Positions 1 through 7,309 of a DNA stretch of 30,073 nucleotides are shown here, in pieces. The notes under the pieces are model-generated. The model did no database searches and was not told where the DNA came from. It worked only from the letters and a program-made list of their open reading frames with translations. Positions within the stretch are counted from its first letter, which is position 1; each line of letters starts with the position of its first letter. The translations under genes were made by a program, and so were the position numbers. Source of the DNA: CAZRHH01 sp964599885 (GTDB lineage: Bacteria; Chloroflexota; Dehalococcoidia; DSTF01; JACRBR01); assembly GCA_964599885.1 (NCBI GenBank), contig CAZRHH010000036.1, forward strand, positions 1 through 30,073. Reading direction: 5' to 3'.

Positions 1-1543
1 CACCATGTCGCCCTATCAGCACGGCGAAGTCTTCGTCACGAGCGACGGCGCCGAAACCGACCTCGACCTCGGTCACTACGAACGCTTCATCGACGAAGAG
101 CTGACGAAGCTCAGCAGCGTCACGACCGGCCAGATCTACCAGTCCGTCATCGCCAAAGAGCGCAAGGGCGAGTTCCTCGGGGGCACCATCCAGGCGATCC
201 CGCACGTCACCAACGAGATCAAGGGACGCGTCCGCGCGATCGGCCGCGACACCGGCGCCCAGGTGGTGATCGTCGAAGTCGGCGGCACCGTCGGTGACAT
301 CGAAGGCCAGCCGTTCCTCGAAGCGATCCGCCAGATTCGCCGCGAAGAGCGCCCCGAAGACACGCTCTCGATTCACGTCACGTTCTTGCCGCACGTCGGC
401 TCCACCAACGAACTGAAGACGAAGCCGACGCAGCACAGCGTCCGCGAGCTCCGCGCCGCCGGCGTCCAGCCTGACGTCATCCTCTGCCGCGCCGACCACG
501 AAGTGACCACCGAGATCCGCCGGAAGATCGCCCTCTTCTGCGACGTGCAGGAGCGCGCCGTCATCTCGCTGCCGACGATGGACAGCATCTACCAGGTGCC
601 GATCGTCCTGCAGGACGAGAATCTCGGCGACGTCGTCATCGAGCTGATGCAGATCGATGCATCGCCGCGCGATCTCGAACCGTGGCGGCAGATGGTCGAG
701 CGGCTCGAGAACCCGCGCGGCACCGTGACCATCGCCGTGGTGGGTAAGTACGTCGAGCTTCACGATGCCTACCTTTCAATCAAGGAAGCGCTGATCCACG
801 CCGGCATCGCTCACCAGGTCGCCGTCGAGCTGCGCTGGGTGCATTCCGAGCGCCTCGAGCAGGAGCCCGTCGGTTCGCTGCTCGATGGCGTCGATGGCAT
901 TCTCGTCTGCCCCGGCTTCGGCGAGCGCGGCATCGAAGGCAAGCTCGAAGCGGCGCGTTACGCCCGCGAGAATCGCATCCCGTATCTGGGCGTCTGCCTC
1001 GGCATGCAGATCATGGTGATAGAGTACGCGCGTCACATCCTCGGCCTCGTCGGCGCGAACTCCACCGAGTTCAACCAGCAGGCGCCGCATCCGGTGATCA
1101 GCATGCTCAGCGAGCAGCTTGGCATCGAAGACAAGGGCGGCACGATGCGGCTCGGCGGCTATCCGTGCACGCTGATTCCGGGCACGAAGGCCGCGGCCGC
1201 GTACGGCGTCAGCGACGTGATCGAGCGCCACCGCCACCGGTACGAGTTCAACAACGCGTACCGTGAGCAGCTCGCCGAGGCGGGATTGATCGCCAGCGGC
1301 ACGTCGCCCGATGGCAGTCTCGTCGAGATCTCGGAGATCGTCGACCACCCCTTCATGATGGGCTCGCAGTTTCACCCGGAGTTCCGCTCGCGCCCCGACC
1401 GCCCGCATCCGATGTTCCGCGAGTTCATCGCCGCGGCCAAGACACTGCGCGCCGGCCTCGATGGCGGCCTGCTCACGAACGAACGCGAGCGCGTGCCCGC
1501 AGCGGGCGCGTACGCGACCGAGCGTGGCGCCGCCGGTTCGTGA
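1..1543 (+). CDS. pyrG: CTP synthase, 5'-truncated by window edge
   Basis: Makes CTP from UTP with ATP and glutamine-derived ammonia, the last step of de novo pyrimidine nucleotide synthesis in the cytoplasm. The reading frame is already open at the window edge: the codon before the first ATG reads Thr, matching the family stretch GTMSPxQHGEVFVT, so about 45-70 N-terminal residues lie outside. Numbering from the ATG at base 5, the synthase domain carries HGEVFVTSDGAETDLDLGHY (6-25) and EVGGTVGDIEGQPFLEAIRQ (91-110). The C-terminal class I glutamine amidotransferase domain has the nucleophile Cys331 in GVCLGMQ and the His457/Glu459 pair in QFHPEF. The stop overlaps the GTG start of the next gene (GTGA), so the two are probably translationally coupled. 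Family assignment is certain. Confidence 0.97.
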   Translation, partial: TMSPYQHGEVFVTSDGAETDLDLGHYERFIDEELTKLSSVTTGQIYQSVIAKERKGEFLGGTIQAIPHVTNEIKGRVRAIGRDTGAQVVIVEVGGTVGDIEGQPFLEAIRQIRREERPEDTLSIHVTFLPHVGSTNELKTKPTQHSVRELRAAGVQPDVILCRADHEVTTEIRRKIALFCDVQERAVISLPTMDSIYQVPIVLQDENLGDVVIELMQIDASPRDLEPWRQMVERLENPRGTVTIAVVGKYVELHDAYLSIKEALIHAGIAHQVAVELRWVHSERLEQEPVGSLLDGVDGILVCPGFGERGIEGKLEAARYARENRIPYLGVCLGMQIMVIEYARHILGLVGANSTEFNQQAPHPVISMLSEQLGIEDKGGTMRLGGYPCTLIPGTKAAAAYGVSDVIERHRHRYEFNNAYREQLAEAGLIASGTSPDGSLVEISEIVDHPFMMGSQFHPEFRSRPDRPHPMFREFIAAAKTLRAGLDGGLLTNERERVPAAGAYATERGAAGS

Positions 1544-2016
1544 CAAGCGTCCAGATACTTGCCGCGTTGCACATCCTGTCGCTGTTCTGGATGATGGGCG
1601 GCCTCGGCGCCGTGATGGTCGCGCTCTGGCGCGGCTGGCGCGAAGATGATCTCGACCACCAGCTCATCGCCTTCGAAGACGCGACAACCGGCCACAAAGC
1701 GCTGCTGCTTCCCGGCAGCATCGCAGTCGGCGCGACGGGCATCTTTCTGGCGGCAGACGCCGGCTACAACTTCTTCACGACCGGCTGGCTGCTCGCGCTC
1801 GAGCTGCTCTACCTGCTCGTGCTGTTCATCTGCATCCCGCTGCTCGGCCACGCGCTCAATCGCGTCGAGATCGAATCGCTCAAGTCGAAGAAGAGGGGCG
1901 CGATGACGGCCGAACTGCAGGAGTTGCTCAACGACAACGTGCCGATCGTCCTGACGCTGGTCGTGCTGTTTCTGATTCCGGTGATGGTCTGGCTCCCCGA
2001 GTTCAAGCCGTTCTGA
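1540..2016 (+). CDS. DUF2269-like four-helix integral membrane protein
   Basis: Small membrane protein of 158 residues with about four hydrophobic segments: roughly 5-28, 55-75, 82-105 and 133-152. Charged loops lie between them, including WRGWREDDLDHQ and ESLKSKKRG. The N-terminal pattern LHILSLFWMMGGLGAVM resembles DUF2269/CopD-like membrane proteins, in which a His and Gly-rich first helix is common. No catalytic motif is visible and the function is unknown. The start is GTG at 1540, chosen because it overlaps the pyrG stop by four bases. A hairpin lies about 55 bp after the stop, before the convergent citrate synthase gene. Confidence 0.75.
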   Translation: MTSVQILAALHILSLFWMMGGLGAVMVALWRGWREDDLDHQLIAFEDATTGHKALLLPGSIAVGATGIFLAADAGYNFFTTGWLLALELLYLLVLFICIPLLGHALNRVEIESLKSKKRGAMTAELQELLNDNVPIVLTLVVLFLIPVMVWLPEFKPF

Positions 2017-2071
2017 CGGAAGCAGCACTCAGATGAGTAACGCGCGCCGCGAGGGCAATTCGCCATCGTAA

Positions 2072-2092
2072 CGCGGGCCTTCAGGCCCCGCG
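2072..2092. terminator. GC-rich hairpin between convergent genes
   Basis: CGCGGGCCT, loop TC, then AGGCCCCGCG forms a stem of about nine pairs with one bulged C. It lies between the ends of the DUF2269-like gene (+) and citrate synthase (-), where a bidirectional terminator is expected. There is no clear U-tract on either strand, so it may instead be a dispersed palindromic repeat. The rest of 2017-2221 shows only a weak second hairpin (2168-2183). Confidence 0.4.
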
Positions 2093-2221
2093 GTCGCCGT
2101 ACCGCAGAAACCGCGCGTGACTAACGACACCTCAGCCATTCGGGCGGGCAGCGTTGGGTCGTTCGCGAGCTCCTTGTGGAGCTTCGTGCGTTCACTCGGC
2201 GTAGGTTCGTCGTATTCGCCA

Positions 2222-3349
2222 CTACCCGCGATCGGCGATCGGCACATAACGGAGGTGGCGGGGGCCGGTGTATTCGAGGAGGGGGCGGATGAGGACGTTG
2301 TCTTCGTACTGCTCGAGGACGTGGCCGACCCAGCCGGGCATGCGGCCGACGGCGAACATCGGGATGAACTGCTCGTCCGGGATGCCGAGCAGCGAGTAGA
2401 CCGCGCCGGCGTAGAAGTCGACGTTCGGGTAGATCCCCCTCGCGCGGTACGGCTCCATCGCGCGTTCGATCTCTTGCAGGATCTGGAACCAGCGGTCGTT
2501 GCCCATTTTGTGGCCGAGATCGCGGGCGACGTCGCGCAGTTCGCGGCCGCGCGGGTCGTCCGTCTTGTAGACGCGGTGACCGAAGCCCATCACCTTGTCG
2601 CCGGCTTCGATCTTGTCCTTGATGTATTCGATCGCGCGCTCCGGGTCGCCGATCTCTTCGACGGTCTTCTGTACGGCTTCGGCGGCGCCACCGTGGAGCG
2701 GGCCCTTGAGCGTGGCGATTGCGGCGACGATCGCGGAGCCGATGTCGGCTGCCGTACCGCCGGCGACGCGTGCGGCGAACGTCGAGGCGTTGGAGCTGTG
2801 TTCGGCGTGCAGGACGAGATCGAGATCGATGATCTTTGCGTGCTCGGGTTCGGGCTCGCGGCCAAACATCATGTAGAGGAAGTTCGCGGCGTGCGAGAGA
2901 TCCTCGCGCGGCGCGACGGGATCGAGGCCGCTGCGAAGCCGGTGCATCGTGGCGACGATCGTTGCTACCTGGGCGATCAGCCGCTTGCCGACGGGCAGCG
3001 CGACTTCGACCGACGCCTCGTCGCTGGTCTCATCAAGCGCGGCGACGGCCGAGACGGCCGTGCGCAGGATATCCATCGGGTGCGCGGCCTTGACGGTGTC
3101 GATGATCTCGATCACCGGTTCGGGGATCGCGCGCGCTGACGTGAGGTCGCGTTCGAAGGCGGTGAGTTGGGCGCGCGTCGGCAACACGCCATAGAGGAGC
3201 AGATACGACGTCTCCTCGAACGTGGCATGCTGGGCGAGATCGTGGATGTTGTAGCCGCGATAGACGAGTTTGCCCTCGTCACCATCGACGAGCGCGATGC
3301 GGGTTTCGTCGAGTACGACGCCTTTGAGTCCGGTGCCAATTTTGCTCAT
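2222..3349 (-). CDS. gltA: Citrate synthase, short type II form
   Basis: Condenses oxaloacetate and acetyl-CoA to citrate, entry step of the TCA cycle. At 375 residues it is the short form found in Gram-positives, archaea and many Chloroflexota, rather than the longer enterobacterial form; a 2-methylcitrate synthase of the same fold cannot be excluded. Visible catalytic regions are LHAEHSSNASTFAARV (first active-site His), GFGHRVYKTDDPRG (second His) and NVDFYAGAVYSLLGIP (catalytic Asp). The start ATG is preceded by AAGGAGAG eight bases upstream, a strong ribosome binding site. The gene is monocistronic: it diverges from the speD region and converges on the pyrG operon. Confidence 0.95.
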   Translation of the reverse strand: MSKIGTGLKGVVLDETRIALVDGDEGKLVYRGYNIHDLAQHATFEETSYLLLYGVLPTRAQLTAFERDLTSARAIPEPVIEIIDTVKAAHPMDILRTAVSAVAALDETSDEASVEVALPVGKRLIAQVATIVATMHRLRSGLDPVAPREDLSHAANFLYMMFGREPEPEHAKIIDLDLVLHAEHSSNASTFAARVAGGTAADIGSAIVAAIATLKGPLHGGAAEAVQKTVEEIGDPERAIEYIKDKIEAGDKVMGFGHRVYKTDDPRGRELRDVARDLGHKMGNDRWFQILQEIERAMEPYRARGIYPNVDFYAGAVYSLLGIPDEQFIPMFAVGRMPGWVGHVLEQYEDNVLIRPLLEYTGPRHLRYVPIADRG

Positions 3350-3830
3350 TCGGGGCGCTCTCCTTGCGGTTGGCGGCGTAGAATAGAGGCGAAGACCGAC
3401 TCGAACTATTCACATCACATATCGGACGCATAGAGCCCATACATGATAGCAGCCGGCGGTGCGTAGGGCATTCGGGAGTGGGGCGCCCGCGTTAACAGCG
3501 CGTGAACGATGGGCTGTTGCGTCCGCGGGTGGAGTTTGAGGCTGGGGTGCGTTTCACCGCGCGGCCTCACCCCCCGGCCCCTCTCCAAATTCTTGGAGAG
3601 GGGGAGCTTGATCGATATTCGTTCTGGACACGGGGCGGGAGTGGGTGGACGAGTACGATTTGCGGATCGATGTTTGGGCGGGCAGGGAACGCGAGTCGCT
3701 TTGGTGCCAAGGCGCTGTTGTCCAGCGATCGTTTCGATCATTGCGAAGGGGGTGTGGCGCTGTTACCATGCTCCGGCGTGTCCGATGGGACCGCGTGCAT
3801 ACAGTAGGCTACAGCGCTCAGTAGTGAGAC
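3350..3830. other. Intergenic stretch without a convincing gene
   Basis: Upstream space of citrate synthase (-), continuing into the speD leader. On the minus strand a TATTCT box at about 3380-3385 lies just before the gltA ribosome binding site and may be its -10 element. A palindromic repeat occupies about 3571-3607. Open frames here read as low-complexity Pro/Arg/Gly translations of the repeat on both strands and have no ribosome binding site, so none is called. Confidence 0.6.
3571..3607. repeat. Dispersed palindrome CCCCTCTCCAA/TTGGAGAGGGG
   Basis: A perfect 11-bp inverted repeat with a four-base loop (arms 3578-3588 and 3593-3603), led by CTCACCCCCCGGCC. This CTCACCCCC..CCCCTCTCC type of palindrome is, from memory, common between genes in Chloroflexota and other GC-rich bacteria. 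Only one copy is in this window. Confidence 0.7.
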
Positions 3831-4015
3831 GACCCGGGGCCTGGCTGGCAGCATCCGCAAATGGCGGTTCTGCCGGGGGCCTTTTGCGTTGCGTCAACGA
3901 TATGCACGGTCGCAGAACGAAGTGAGGGAATTGGATGGACAGTTGTAAACCGGCAACCGGCTTCACCTAGCGACCCGGGTTTCGCCCGGGCATTCTTCCT
4001 CGCGCAGGCGGGGTC
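3831..4015 (+). ncRNA. Candidate structured RNA or leader upstream of speD
   Basis: About 185 nt with several consistent helices. GACCC..CCTG at 3831-3843 can close against CAGG..GGGTC ending at 4015. A hairpin GGCAG..CTGCC encloses CCGC AAAT GGCGG (about 3846-3874). CTTTTGCGTTGCG can pair with CGCAGAACGAAG (about 3880-3922). CCCGGG TTTCG CCCGGG (3974-3990) is a strong final hairpin followed by CATTCTTCC. It ends about 17 nt before the speD start, so it could be a cis-regulatory leader or an independent RNA whose 3' end abuts speD. It does not match SAM-I, TPP, cobalamin or tmRNA signatures that I can recognise. Size and closing stem recall 6S RNA, but the multi-hairpin interior does not. Confidence 0.35.
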
Positions 4016-4032
4016 TATGGAAGGAATGAAGA

Positions 4033-4449
4033 ATGCACATTACGATCGATGGGTTCGGCGGAAACCCCGCGCAGCTCGGCAATGAAGAGCTCGTCCGCAA
4101 CCTTCTCGACCGCTACCCGGACGAAATCGGGATGACGAAGATATCGGTTCCACACGTGTTCGAATATCACGGCGACAAGCCAGAAGACTGGGGCGTCTCG
4201 GGCTTCGTGATCATCGCCGAGAGCCACGTCGCAGTCCACACGTTCCCCAATCACCAGCAAGTTTGGGTCGACATTTTCTCTTGCAAGGGCTTCGACGAAG
4301 TTCCGGCGATCGATCTGATCGTCGAAGCGTTCACGCTCAAGAACACGCGCGTCCACAAGCTCGCGCGAGGGCTTGAGTATCCGCACGACGTCGAAGCGAG
4401 CATTCCGCTGAACCGGACCGAGCGGCGTGAAGTCACGCCGGTCGCGTAG
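4033..4449 (+). CDS. speD: S-adenosylmethionine decarboxylase proenzyme
   Basis: Decarboxylates SAM to give the aminopropyl donor for spermidine and related polyamines. The bacterial class 1B proenzyme is about 120-140 residues; this one has 138. It cleaves itself before a serine that becomes the pyruvoyl cofactor: here Glu63-Ser64 in IAESHVAVHTFP, with His68/69-region and Cys84 (IFSCKGF) in the family positions. The start is set by GGAAGGA seven bases before the ATG. No spermidine synthase gene is adjacent. Polyamine synthesis releases methylthioadenosine, which the MTA phosphorylase at 16106 would recycle. A structured leader precedes the gene and a terminator hairpin follows it, so it is probably transcribed alone. 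Confidence 0.93.
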   Translation: MHITIDGFGGNPAQLGNEELVRNLLDRYPDEIGMTKISVPHVFEYHGDKPEDWGVSGFVIIAESHVAVHTFPNHQQVWVDIFSCKGFDEVPAIDLIVEAFTLKNTRVHKLARGLEYPHDVEASIPLNRTERREVTPVA

Positions 4450-4484
4450 GGACGCTGGTGGTGGGTCGTTAGTAGCTGTTCAGG

Positions 4485-4515
4485 AGCGCGCCGGTGTGGC
4501 GCGCTTCTTCGTTCG
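4485..4515 (+). terminator. Hairpin terminator after speD
   Basis: Perfect 8-bp stem AGCGCGCC, loop GGTGT, GGCGCGCT (4485-4505), followed by the T-rich TCTTCGTT. It lies 35 bp past the speD stop and before the lipoprotein promoter region (TACAAT at about 4554-4559). Confidence 0.6.
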
Positions 4516-4586
4516 CGGAATACCGCCGAAACATCTCGCCGGCTGAGAACGGCGTACAATCAGTGTCCAGCCTTTGCGAGGTTCAC

Positions 4587-5663
4587 ATGCCAACGTACGC
4601 GTCACTCCGTCTGTTGTTCGTTCCGGCGCTTGCCGGGGCATTGGTGATCGCGGCGGCGTGTGGCGGCGATGACGACGCTGCCGACAAGACACTCGAACCG
4701 ACAGCCGAACGAACGGTGCAAGCGACGGCGCCCGCCGCGAGTACGCCCGCGCCGGAGGCGACGACGGCCGTTGCGCCGACACTACGCGCATATCCGGTGC
4801 CGGCAGGCTCGGCGCCGCATGACGTCGCGCCGGCGCCGGATGGGTCGATCTGGTACACGGCGCAGGCGACGGGCGAGCTCGGCGTGCTGGATCCGGAGAC
4901 GGGCGCGACGCGACACATCGCGCTGGGAGCGGGTTCGGCGCCGCACGGCGTGATCCTCGGGCCGGATGGCAACGCGTGGATCACAGACAGCGGGCTGAAC
5001 GCGATCGTACGCGTCGATGCGGCGACGGACGAGTTGACGCTGTTTCCGCTGCCGGCGGACCGTGGCGGCGCGAACCTCAACACGGCGACGTTCGGCAACG
5101 ACGGCACGCTCTGGTTCACGGGGCAGTCGGGCGTCTACGGCAGCGTCGATCCAGCGACGGGCGCCGTCGCCGTGTACGACGCGCCGCGTGGCCGCGGGCC
5201 GTACGGCATCACGACAACGCCGGGCGGCGATGTGTACTACGCGTCGCTTGCCGGCAACCACATCGCGCGGATCGATACCGCCACCGGTGAGGCGATGGTG
5301 ATCGAGCCGCCGACCGCGGGGCAGGGCGCGCGTCGCGTCTGGTCCGACAGCACGGGCAACGTGTGGGTGAGCGAGTGGAACAGCGGGCAGGTGTCCGTCT
5401 ACGATCCCGCGAACGAGCAATGGCGCATGTGGAAGCTTCCGGGCGCGGCGCCGCAGACGTATGCCGTCTATGTCGATGACGCGGACATGGTGTGGCTGAG
5501 CGACTTTGGCGCCAACACGCTGGTGCGCTTCGATCCGGGCAACGAAACGTTCGAGTCGTTCGAGTTGCCCGCGACGCCGGCGAACATCCGTCAGATCCAC
5601 GGGCGCCCGGGTGAGGTACTCGCGCCGCTCTCGGCCGCCGACCAGATCATCGTCGTTCGCTAG
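4587..5663 (+). CDS. Lipoprotein with virginiamycin B lyase-like beta-propeller
   Basis: Predicted secreted, lipid-anchored protein of 358 residues. The signal peptide LRLLFVPALAGALVIAAAC ends in a lipobox-like AAAC, followed by GGDDDAADK and a Thr/Pro/Ala-rich linker to about residue 70. The rest is a repeated blade unit with pattern G-x-PH-x-V-x-x-x-PDG-x-x-W-x-T-x-x-x-x-x-x-x-x-x-DP-x-TG, seen about seven times, for example GSAPHDVAPAPDGSIWYT. This is the Vgb/streptogramin-lyase-type propeller (NHL-like). Most environmental members are not antibiotic lyases, so substrate is unknown. The start is placed at the ATG at 4587 because it gives a proper signal peptide and has GCGAGG upstream; a longer frame from 4494 would bury the signal. 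A TACAAT box at 4554 may be its -10 element. Confidence 0.85.
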   Translation: MPTYASLRLLFVPALAGALVIAAACGGDDDAADKTLEPTAERTVQATAPAASTPAPEATTAVAPTLRAYPVPAGSAPHDVAPAPDGSIWYTAQATGELGVLDPETGATRHIALGAGSAPHGVILGPDGNAWITDSGLNAIVRVDAATDELTLFPLPADRGGANLNTATFGNDGTLWFTGQSGVYGSVDPATGAVAVYDAPRGRGPYGITTTPGGDVYYASLAGNHIARIDTATGEAMVIEPPTAGQGARRVWSDSTGNVWVSEWNSGQVSVYDPANEQWRMWKLPGAAPQTYAVYVDDADMVWLSDFGANTLVRFDPGNETFESFELPATPANIRQIHGRPGEVLAPLSAADQIIVVR

Positions 5664-5668
5664 CGAGG

Positions 5669-6259
5669 CTACTTCGCGCCGATGCTGCGGCGGGCGGCGA
5701 GCAGTTCGTTGCGGGCTGCGACGGTGTTGGGGTGCAACGCCCAGTTGCGTTCGAGGGCGAGCGCGACGTGGTAGTCAAGATACGCCAGCATCGCGGCATC
5801 CAGGTCTGTCTCCGCGAGATCGCCGACGCGCATCACTGGCGGCCGGCCTCCCATCTTGTGCGGCTCGATCTTGTCGCAGACGAAGATCAGCTTCTGCAGC
5901 CGCGTCATCCCCGCATGCGCGGTCGTGTGATAGGCGACCGCGCCGAGCACGTCGGCGTCCAGCACGTGGTATTGCTCGCGGAGGATCTGCACGGCGAGCG
6001 GCCCGTGCAACAGGATCGGCTCCATCAGGTCGACCGGATCGGCGGCGTACCCTTGTTCCTCGCAGAGCCGCAGCAGGCGTTCGCTGCTGTGCGCACGCAG
6101 CAGGTCGTGTGCGAGCGCGGCGATACGCGCGGCGTCGCGATCGACGTGATGCGCATCGGCGAGCCTGCGCGCCTCATCGGCGACGCGCAGCACGTGCTCG
6201 GCCAGGCCGGACGGGATCTTTGTAAGCGCGGCGCGCAGCAGTTCTTCGGTCTCGTTCAT
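5669..6259 (-). CDS. yqeK: HD-domain phosphohydrolase, YqeK type
   Basis: Probable symmetrical bis(5'-nucleosyl)-tetraphosphatase (Ap4A to 2 ADP), an HD-superfamily metalloenzyme of about 190 residues; this one has 196. Metal-site residues visible in order are His22 (LAEHVLRVADEA), His51-Asp52 (AALAHDLLR), LHGPLAV, AVAYHTTAHAGM and CDKIEPHK, the usual YqeK sequence of motifs. The ATG at 6259 overlaps the stop of the upstream PPOX gene as ATGA, so translation is coupled. In Firmicutes yqeK follows nadD and precedes rsfS; neither is present here. Confidence 0.85.
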   Translation of the reverse strand: MNETEELLRAALTKIPSGLAEHVLRVADEARRLADAHHVDRDAARIAALAHDLLRAHSSERLLRLCEEQGYAADPVDLMEPILLHGPLAVQILREQYHVLDADVLGAVAYHTTAHAGMTRLQKLIFVCDKIEPHKMGGRPPVMRVGDLAETDLDAAMLAYLDYHVALALERNWALHPNTVAARNELLAARRSIGAK

Positions 6260-6702
6260 CTCAGACTCTTCGGGAAGCGCTTGACGAAGTCGACCACGCG
6301 CCACGAACGCACGCGCACACGGATGCGGCGCTGCGACTTGACGCGGGCGCGCATCGGTGCGAGATAGGCATCGGCGGCGGCGCCCAGGTAGCGTTCGACG
6401 ATCTGCGGATATTCGGGCGCCATGCCGTCGGTCGATTCGACCATCGCGTCGCCATCGATGAGCAGGACGTGATACGGCGGTGTGCTGGAGTCGATCGTCA
6501 TCGCGACGGCGCCGTTTGCTTCGAGAGCTCGCACCTTGTCCGCCTTCGGTCCGGTGACCATGATGAACTCTCCCTCGACGTACGCGCACCAAATCGGGAC
6601 GACGTGCGGCCTGCCGTTGAGGCCGATGTACGAAAGTCGCGCCAGGTTTGGCCCGCCGAGCAGGCCGGCGACGACGGGATCACTGAGTGGAAGTTCGGGC
6701 AT
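6256..6702 (-). CDS. PPOX-class flavin/F420-dependent protein
   Basis: Split-barrel protein of the pyridoxamine-5'-phosphate-oxidase fold, about 148 residues, which usually binds FMN or F420 and reduces or carries small substrates. The core LARLSYIGLNGRPHVVPIWC followed by EFIMVTGPKADKVRALEAN is the typical cofactor-binding beginning: A-x-L-s-y-x-x-x-dGrPhvvPiWf. A basic C-terminus (RARVKSQRRIRVRVRSW) ends the protein. The start is uncertain: ATG 6702 gives a standard N-terminus and has GGAG eleven bases upstream, while ATG 6738 would add 12 residues without a ribosome binding site. It is followed without a gap by yqeK and preceded by a second, divergent PPOX gene. Substrate unknown. Confidence 0.82.
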   Translation of the reverse strand: MPELPLSDPVVAGLLGGPNLARLSYIGLNGRPHVVPIWCAYVEGEFIMVTGPKADKVRALEANGAVAMTIDSSTPPYHVLLIDGDAMVESTDGMAPEYPQIVERYLGAAADAYLAPMRARVKSQRRIRVRVRSWRVVDFVKRFPKSLR

Positions 6703-6787
6703 CGTGTTCTGTGCTCCAGCGCCAAGGATCTGCGTCATCGCACGATAACGGACGCTGGGGGCGGAGCAAACCGCCGCGCTCGCCCGC

Positions 6788-7192
6788 TCACGCGAGCGCC
6801 CACGATGTGATGCGCTGCGGGACGATGCGTAGCAGCACGCGCGGCTCGGTGGCGCGCTCGGCGAGATACGCGGGCGCGTTGTCGACGTAACGGCTGACGA
6901 TCGCGAGGGCGCCGTCGTACGCGGCGGCATCGGTAGCGACGATCTCCGCTATGCCGCCGGCGCTGACGGACGTTTCGCGCGAGGGTGCATCGACGAGGAC
7001 GGTGACGCGCGGGTCGCGAGTGATGTGGCGATATTTCACGCGGTCGCGGTTCGTCGCGATCCAGAACGCGGCGCCGTTCCAGCGGTACCAAACCGTCGTG
7101 AGGTGCGGTGTGCCGTTGCGGCGCAGCGTCGCCAGCACCAGCGTGTGGCGCTCGTCGAGAAACGCGTCGATCTGAGGTTGGGTGAGTTCCAT
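6788..7192 (-). CDS. PPOX-class F420/FMN-dependent protein
   Basis: A 134-residue split-barrel protein. LATLRRNGTPHLTTVWYRWN and FWIATNRDRVKYRHITRDPR match the PPOX/F420 family pattern L-a-T-l-r-x-d-G-x-P-h-x-x-p-v-w, with a K-x-x-n/h-i-x-r-dP-R cofactor-phosphate contact region. Members include F420H2-dependent reductases and biliverdin- or pyridoxine-type oxidoreductases; which one applies cannot be told from sequence. It lies upstream of the other PPOX gene and yqeK on the same strand, with about 85 bp between, and may be in the same transcript. The start ATG has no clear Shine-Dalgarno sequence. An inverted heptamer-repeat element separates it from the divergent PHP gene. Confidence 0.83.
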   Translation of the reverse strand: MELTQPQIDAFLDERHTLVLATLRRNGTPHLTTVWYRWNGAAFWIATNRDRVKYRHITRDPRVTVLVDAPSRETSVSAGGIAEIVATDAAAYDGALAIVSRYVDNAPAYLAERATEPRVLLRIVPQRITSWALA

Positions 7193-7210
7193 CTTGCAGC
7201 ATAGCGGGAG

Positions 7211-7290
7211 ACCAGAACCTGGAACCTGAAAACCCAGAACCTGGATCCGCGATTAGGTTTTAGGTTTTAGGTTCTAGGTTGTGGGTTCTT
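7211..7290. repeat. Inverted arrays of 7-bp units (AGAACCT / AGGTTCT type)
   Basis: The left arm (about 7212-7243) is a degenerate array AGAACCT, GGAACCT, GAAAACC, CAGAACC. After about ten bases the right arm (about 7254-7289) reads AGGTTTT, AGGTTTT, AGGTTCT, AGGTTGT, GGGTTCT, the reverse complement type. Period is 7 bp in both arms, so the element can fold into a long imperfect hairpin. It lies in the divergent promoter region between a PPOX gene (-) and the PHP gene (+), immediately upstream of the TATACT box. Confidence 0.75.
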
Positions 7291-7297
7291 GTCTCCC

Positions 7298-7309
7298 TAT
7301 ACTTGCGCC
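7298..7309 (+). promoter_or_regulatory. -10 box for a leaderless PHP transcript
   Basis: TATACT followed by exactly six bases and then the ATG at 7310. There is no Shine-Dalgarno sequence. This is the arrangement of leaderless bacterial transcripts, in which transcription begins at or next to the start codon. No convincing -35 hexamer is visible; the upstream DNA is the AGGTTCT repeat. Confidence 0.45.

Noticed and set aside
2029..2247. Minus-strand frame between citrate synthase and the DUF2269-like gene
   Set aside because: Partly a translation of the palindrome at 2072 and overlapping the citrate synthase end; no ribosome binding site.
2117..3139. Plus-strand open frame opposite citrate synthase
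   Set aside because: Antisense shadow with no family features.
3415..3769. Open frames on both strands in the gltA-speD spacer
   Set aside because: Low-complexity translations of the CCCCTCTCC palindrome, without ribosome binding sites or conserved-looking segments.
3831..4015. 6S RNA or SAM-I riboswitch as identity of the speD leader
   Set aside because: The interior has several hairpins rather than one long stem with a central bubble, and the SAM-I P3/P4 signature GGTGCCAAnTCC is absent despite CCGGCAACC.
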